From contig OX638330.1 of the NCBI GenBank assembly GCA_951812725.1, forward strand, positions 5,063,405 to 5,127,404: a stretch of DNA of 64,000 nucleotides. The letters run 5' to 3'. The DNA is from an uncultured Caldilineaceae bacterium. GTDB taxonomy: Bacteria > Chloroflexota > Anaerolineae > Caldilineales > Caldilineaceae. Below, piece by piece: positions 62,721 through 64,000 of the stretch (position 1 is its first letter; each line of letters opens with the position of its first letter). The position numbers were made by a program, and so were the translations under genes. The notes beneath the pieces are model-generated. The model was not told the origin of the DNA and did no database searches. It saw only the letters and a list, made by a program, of their open reading frames with translations.

Positions 62721-63746
62721 TTACAAATCTTCAAGGGAGGCAAGCAGGACCAGGACCAGCACCGCCGTGTCTCCCAGCAGCACCGGATTGATGAACTCAA
62801 TCGTGTCGCCGCGGGTGTTGATGCGTGACATGTCGTTGCCGGAGAAACTAATAACCGGAATTTCGGCGGAGTGTCTGAAAGGGAAATGATCGCTACCGCT
62901 GTAACGCTCGGTGATGCTCGTATAGGACACTCCCTCTCTGCTGGCGACTACTGATACATGACTAGTCAACCATCTGTCGCCCGGTCCCCGCAAAAATGTG
63001 CCGGATCCCACTGAATCCAGGTTGATCATGATCTTGATGTCGTCTGACTCTTCTTCGGTCAACTGGCGCACGTAATGCCTACTGCCGTTCATACCGGTTT
63101 CCTCCGAGCCAAAGGCGATAATCCGCAGTGTGAACGGAAGAACCGATACCATCTGGCTTGACCAGGGCGGTTGCGCCAACCTCTCCGCCACCGCCAGCAG
63201 CACGCCTACCCCGGAAGCGTTATCGTTGGCGCCAACTGAGTGCCTTACCGTGTCGTAGTGTGCTCCCAGGATAACCACGCCTTCGCCCTGACCGGGAAGT
63301 TCAAGGATTATATTGCTGGAATTCCTCTGGAGAGACCCTATCCACACTCGAAAATCCTGCATCTCCGGGCTGTATCCGAACTCAGTAAAGCGGTCCATCA
63401 GGAGCTCTGCGGCCTTCGATTCCTCTGCCGTCGCGCTCTGCCGCCATCCCACTTCTCTCGTCAACTCGCACAGGTGACTGAAAGCGGCAATGGCAAGAGC
63501 CTTACGATCGGCGACGCTGAATCTCGCGGTCGCGGGCGGCGAACCGACATCGGCCAGTGTCTCCTGCGCTACCTCTTCGAGTTCCGTGCAGGACGGTCCC
63601 GTTGCGACATACGGTCTTACACTTGTAGGGCCGTGGGCGAGATAGTGAGCAATCTGGTCATCGATGGGCCTGCAGCCTACCAGCAGAATCGCTGCGAGAA
63701 GGAAAAGCCCTGCCCGGGAAAATCTCTTGAACTTCCACTCAGCCAT
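62721..63746 (-). CDS. M28-family metallopeptidase, probable lipoprotein
   Basis: The 341-residue protein begins with a basic segment, a hydrophobic helix and a lipobox (AGLFLLAAILLVGC), so it is likely exported and lipidated. The M28 domain shows VVILGAHYDTVRHSVGANDNASGV at about 157 with the first zinc histidine and bridging aspartate, and AFGSEETGMNGSRHYV at about 214 with the catalytic glutamate pair. A later aspartate (MINLDSVGSG) and a C-terminal histidine (SDHFPFRHS) complete the di-zinc site. It should be an aminopeptidase acting outside the cytoplasm. Confidence 0.92.
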   Translation of the reverse strand: MAEWKFKRFSRAGLFLLAAILLVGCRPIDDQIAHYLAHGPTSVRPYVATGPSCTELEEVAQETLADVGSPPATARFSVADRKALAIAAFSHLCELTREVGWRQSATAEESKAAELLMDRFTEFGYSPEMQDFRVWIGSLQRNSSNIILELPGQGEGVVILGAHYDTVRHSVGANDNASGVGVLLAVAERLAQPPWSSQMVSVLPFTLRIIAFGSEETGMNGSRHYVRQLTEEESDDIKIMINLDSVGSGTFLRGPGDRWLTSHVSVVASREGVSYTSITERYSGSDHFPFRHSAEIPVISFSGNDMSRINTRGDTIEFINPVLLGDTAVLVLVLLASLEDL

Positions 63747-63809
63747 CGCACCCTGCCTTATTGGAGTTTTCCAGCGCTGGAGAGCCTTGCCGTAATACCT
63801 TCTATATGG

Positions 63810-64000
63810 TAACTACTCAGCCGCAACTGATACGCGACCCTGAATGAGGCGAGCAAAGGTGTTCATTCTCTCCTCATGATTGTCATATGGGCGGTCGGGC
63901 CTTCGGCCCTCCCTTGTGCAGGGGCTGCGCCCCCGCAACGCCCCCCTAGGCTAGCGACCGTGTTTACTCTTTCCCAGCATCGTGTCTACCCAACACTGTC
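63810..64000 (+). repeat. MITE-like dispersed repeat, copy 4 (cut by window end)
   Basis: The element begins GTAACTACTCAGCCGCAACT, identical to copy 2 over these 20 bases, and includes the hairpin core at about 63889-63947. The right terminus lies beyond the window, so no target duplication can be checked. Confidence 0.78.

Noticed and set aside
1..64000. tRNA and rRNA genes
   Set aside because: No cloverleaf with a T-arm GTTCGA block and matching acceptor stem, and no rRNA-like sequence, was found on either strand by eye.

Overview
The window looks like a chromosomal segment of a GC-rich, free-living or host-associated bacterium, most likely a member of the Chloroflexota (Caldilineae/Anaerolineae type). 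This placement is an inference from gene content: a RarA ATPase fused to a methyltransferase-like domain, NurA, LysM plus lamin-tail proteins, MurJ, a WecA-like transferase next to TsaD, and many PhyH, Gfo/Idh, PmoA-like and TIM-barrel catabolic genes. No rRNA or tRNA gene is visible to confirm it.

Layout. 1-9.5 kb is catabolic: a ceramidase-like hydrolase, an operon of a DRE-TIM lyase, an epimerase and an SDR, a GH116-like glycosidase, and two tandem PhyH dioxygenases on the minus strand. 9.8-12.1 kb is an AbiE-type toxin-antitoxin pair with a frameshifted toxin, then a small nonsense-mutated gene. 12.1-17.9 kb holds envelope and housekeeping genes (YugP-type protease, MurJ, FmdB-type zinc ribbon, M23 peptidase). 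18.26-23.26 kb is a head-to-tail dimer of a passenger-carrying IS1595-family element, bounded by a perfect 8-bp target duplication. 23.4-38 kb is mostly core: rarA fusion, a sorbosone-dehydrogenase-like protein, a HigA/ImmA plus PIN toxin-antitoxin locus with a broken toxin, secA, a LysM protein, asnS, a WecA-like gene and tsaD. 38-53.8 kb mixes an AI-2E transporter, sugar-acid and sugar catabolism (enolase superfamily, TIM-barrel isomerase, Gfo/Idh, GH29 fucosidase), an intact DarTG-like ADP-ribosylation pair, crcB, an M1 peptidase, nurA and ogt. 53.8-60.1 kb is an AT-richer defence-type island: hicB with a decayed hicA, a large reverse transcriptase-nitrilase fusion (DRT/UG type) with an unknown partner gene, and an orphan MNT nucleotidyltransferase. 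C-terminal relics of a PmoA-family gene bracket the reverse transcriptase locus; the intact gene lies just beyond. gatB and an M28 peptidase close the window.

Three threads recur. First, a MITE-like repeat of about 285-465 bp occurs four times (one cut by the window end) plus one decayed half. It has GTAACTACT-type terminal inverted repeats, a GC-rich double-hairpin core and imperfect 8-bp target duplications. Second, four toxin-antitoxin loci keep the antitoxin while the toxin is frameshifted, nonsense-mutated, deleted or absent. Third, the reverse transcriptase-nitrilase plus 311-residue protein is the best candidate for an interesting, incompletely described system.
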